DNA of 54,844 nucleotides from Grimontia marina (lineage in GTDB: Bacteria > Pseudomonadota > Gammaproteobacteria > Enterobacterales > Vibrionaceae). Below the pieces are notes generated by a model, which did no database searches, was not told the origin of the DNA, and saw only the letters and a program-made list of their open reading frames with translations. Both the position numbers and the translations under genes were made by a program. This document shows positions 53,685 to 54,844 of the stretch, piece by piece; within the stretch, counting starts at the first letter, position 1, and each line of letters begins with the position of its first letter. The DNA lies in NCBI RefSeq assembly GCF_900060185.1, contig NZ_FIZY01000036.1:1-54844 (forward strand). The letters are read 5' to 3'.

Positions 53685-54431
53685 TCACAATATTTGATTG
53701 AATACAAAAACGGTAGAAATGATCATTAGGAGCGCTCCAAATAAACGAGTCATGTATGTTTGGGGAAAGAAAGTGCGAAGCCTGCCTCCAAACAACACGC
53801 CGATAGCGCCTAAAAGAATGACCTGAGTTAAATCTGCCCAACGAAGTGCGAAGAACTGGTCTGGGGAAGATGTCAGATAACCAGTCAGGCCAAAAATGGC
53901 ATTGAGGGTAATGAGTATTAGGCTTGTTGCGAGTGCTTCATCGAACTGTAAGCCAGCTGCCAAAATCAATGCTGGTACAATGAGAAATCCACCGCCGACC
54001 CCTACGAAACCCGTTAAGAATCCGACGAAACCACCAACGATAAATATCGGAAAGAGGGTGGTTGGTGTTTGCTTTATCTTTGGCGTTCGGGTAGAGAAAA
54101 GCATTTTTCCCCCCGCGATATACATGAAAAAAGACAGGACAATCAGTTGTGTTATGACAGGTGCGTCGACTGCTGCATCAGCGCCCAAATAAGCGCCCAG
54201 AACACTAGGTACACCGAAGGCCAGCAGGAGACGAATGTTGATGTTTTTGGTGAAAGGATTCTTCAAAGAAGATAAGAGGCTAAGGACACCAACCACAATT
54301 AGGGATGACATAATCGCTTCTTTTTCTGGCATTCCTGTACCGTACACCAGCACCGGTATTGTAATAATGGCGCCTCCCGAGCCTAAAATTGCTAGTGAGA
54401 AACCAATAAAAAGTGCTCCGAGCAAAGCCAT
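53685..54431 (-). CDS. TauE/SafE family sulfite/organosulfonate exporter-like permease
   Basis: A 248-aa membrane protein with eight helices in two repeats. ALFIGFSLAILGSGGAIITIPVLVYGTGMPEKEAIMSSLIVVGV and FVGFLTGFVGVGGGFLIVPALILAAGLQFDEALATSLILI are the family's paired GxGG motifs. Members export sulfite, sulfoacetate or related anions. Together with the rhodanese it suggests sulfur-compound detoxification. AAAGGA directly precedes the ATG. Confidence 0.9.
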   Translation of the reverse strand: MALLGALFIGFSLAILGSGGAIITIPVLVYGTGMPEKEAIMSSLIVVGVLSLLSSLKNPFTKNINIRLLLAFGVPSVLGAYLGADAAVDAPVITQLIVLSFFMYIAGGKMLFSTRTPKIKQTPTTLFPIFIVGGFVGFLTGFVGVGGGFLIVPALILAAGLQFDEALATSLILITLNAIFGLTGYLTSSPDQFFALRWADLTQVILLGAIGVLFGGRLRTFFPQTYMTRLFGALLMIISTVFVFNQIL

Positions 54432-54436
54432 TCCTT

Positions 54437-54470
54437 TGTCTCATTACATAGTAAAAGTATTGACGAGACA
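54437..54470. promoter_or_regulatory. Inverted repeat upstream of the TauE/SafE-rhodanese pair
   Basis: TGTCTC (54437-54442) and GAGACA (54465-54470) are exact inverted copies 22 bp apart, immediately upstream of the permease gene. Sulfide-responsive ArsR-type repressors often control such operons, but no regulator gene is present in the window. Confidence 0.35.
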
Positions 54471-54542
54471 CTAAATGATGGGGGGGAAGTTCAACAACGT
54501 ATGAAACGTTGTTTGCTTGAAAAGGGATTGTTTGCCGCTTGA

Positions 54543-54844
54543 TGTTGACTAAGTTAAAGGGGTGCTCACTTTGCCGGATATAAGCCGGACCTAACCATCA
54601 ACAGTCCCCTATCAGAAGCTCTTAAAACCATGCGTGTTATCTATTGTTATCTTTTATCAGTACCCCGCTGCGTATTTCGGTGATTGCGATCGCTCGTTTC
54701 GGTTTATTCCGATCACCTGATCCTGCCGTTTTTCTCTCTTCCTATTTTTACGCTAAGTGATCGGATTGCACCAGTTTTCTCATAGATTCTCCGCCCAGCT
54801 CTATGCGGTGGCTGTTGTGGACCAGCCTGTCTAATAAAGCATCT
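54543..54844 (-). mobile_element. IS21-family insertion sequence, end part (cut by window edge)
   Basis: The 3' end of istB is followed by about 200 bp of non-coding sequence with short repeated motifs (CCGGATATAAGCCGG; TCGGTGATTGCGATC and CCGATCACC). IS21-family ends begin with TG; TGTTGACTAAG at 54543 is a possible tip, but I cannot confirm it without the other end. A hairpin AACAACGT-ATGAA-ACGTTGTT (54493-54513) lies just outside. Confidence 0.55.
54748..54843 (-). CDS. istB: IstB ATPase, C-terminal end (truncated by window edge)
   Basis: The frame is open to the window edge and encodes DALLDRLVHNSHRIELGG followed by ESMRKLVQSDHLA and stop. This is the conserved C-terminus of IstB-like transposition helper ATPases of IS21-family elements. 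Only 31 codons are visible, so intactness cannot be judged. Confidence 0.85.
   Translation of the reverse strand, partial: DALLDRLVHNSHRIELGGESMRKLVQSDHLA

Noticed and set aside
1-54844. CRISPR arrays, tRNA, rRNA or prophage genes
   Set aside because: None were seen on either strand; the two IS fragments at the edges are the only mobile genes.

Overview
The window reads as a chromosomal segment of a Vibrionaceae-type gammaproteobacterium. The evidence is gene content and order: divergent bioA/bioBFCD close to htpX, moeA-moeB divergent from folE, metR/metE, and DUF2860 and DUF4250 proteins. Enterovibrio, Grimontia or Photobacterium relatives are plausible, but I cannot fix the genus. Both edges are mobile DNA: the 3' end of an IS3-family element on the left and the 3' end of an IS21-family istB on the right. 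Between them the genome is mostly ordinary core and accessory genes, with no CRISPR array, tRNA, rRNA or prophage visible.

Layout. 0.8-10.4 kb: an EIIC-EAL fusion, a 53-aa protein not previously called, a DUF2860 porin-like protein, a LysR-DUF6942 pair divergent from a YnfM-type exporter, a membrane diguanylate cyclase, a membrane protein and a DUF4250 protein. 10.4-12.8 kb: a structured repeat, metR, and a decayed metE that still has its operators and terminator. 12.9-20.7 kb: a CHASE-GGDEF protein with a degenerate active site, a META lipoprotein, pstSCAB (minus strand) and a GGDEF-EAL phosphodiesterase. 20.7-29.8 kb: moeB-moeA, folE with a structured leader, aspC, asnS, queD, queE, mlc. 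29.8-34.5 kb: a three-gene ECF vitamin-type transporter and sstT. 34.7-36.7 kb: a LON-domain protein and an RpoE-ChrR sigma/anti-sigma pair of the singlet-oxygen type with its own TGATCC promoter. 36.7-41.9 kb: the complete biotin genes bioA and bioBFCD around a shared BirA operator. 41.9-44.6 kb: a second small protein (59 aa), an orphan 175-aa protein, htpX with a long leader hairpin, and a broken VOC gene. 44.7-50.3 kb: a penicillin-acylase-family Ntn hydrolase and a DUF1800-DUF1501 Tat pair. 50.4-54.5 kb: a methyltransferase, punC/punR, a rhodanese and a TauE/SafE permease.

How the genes work together. Four cyclic-di-GMP proteins lie in the first 21 kb. One is fused to a sugar-PTS-like domain and one lies next to the phosphate transporter, so sugar and phosphate status may feed c-di-GMP signalling. 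The methionine locus shows a shift to MetH dependence (metE lost, metR kept). Biotin, molybdopterin, queuosine, folate-precursor and ECF vitamin-uptake genes make this a cofactor-rich stretch. The most unusual observations are the metE deletion joining its two internally duplicated QID sites, the mutually exclusive helices in the folE leader, the nested inverted-repeat element, the EIIC-EAL fusion, and two small proteins below usual gene-calling size.
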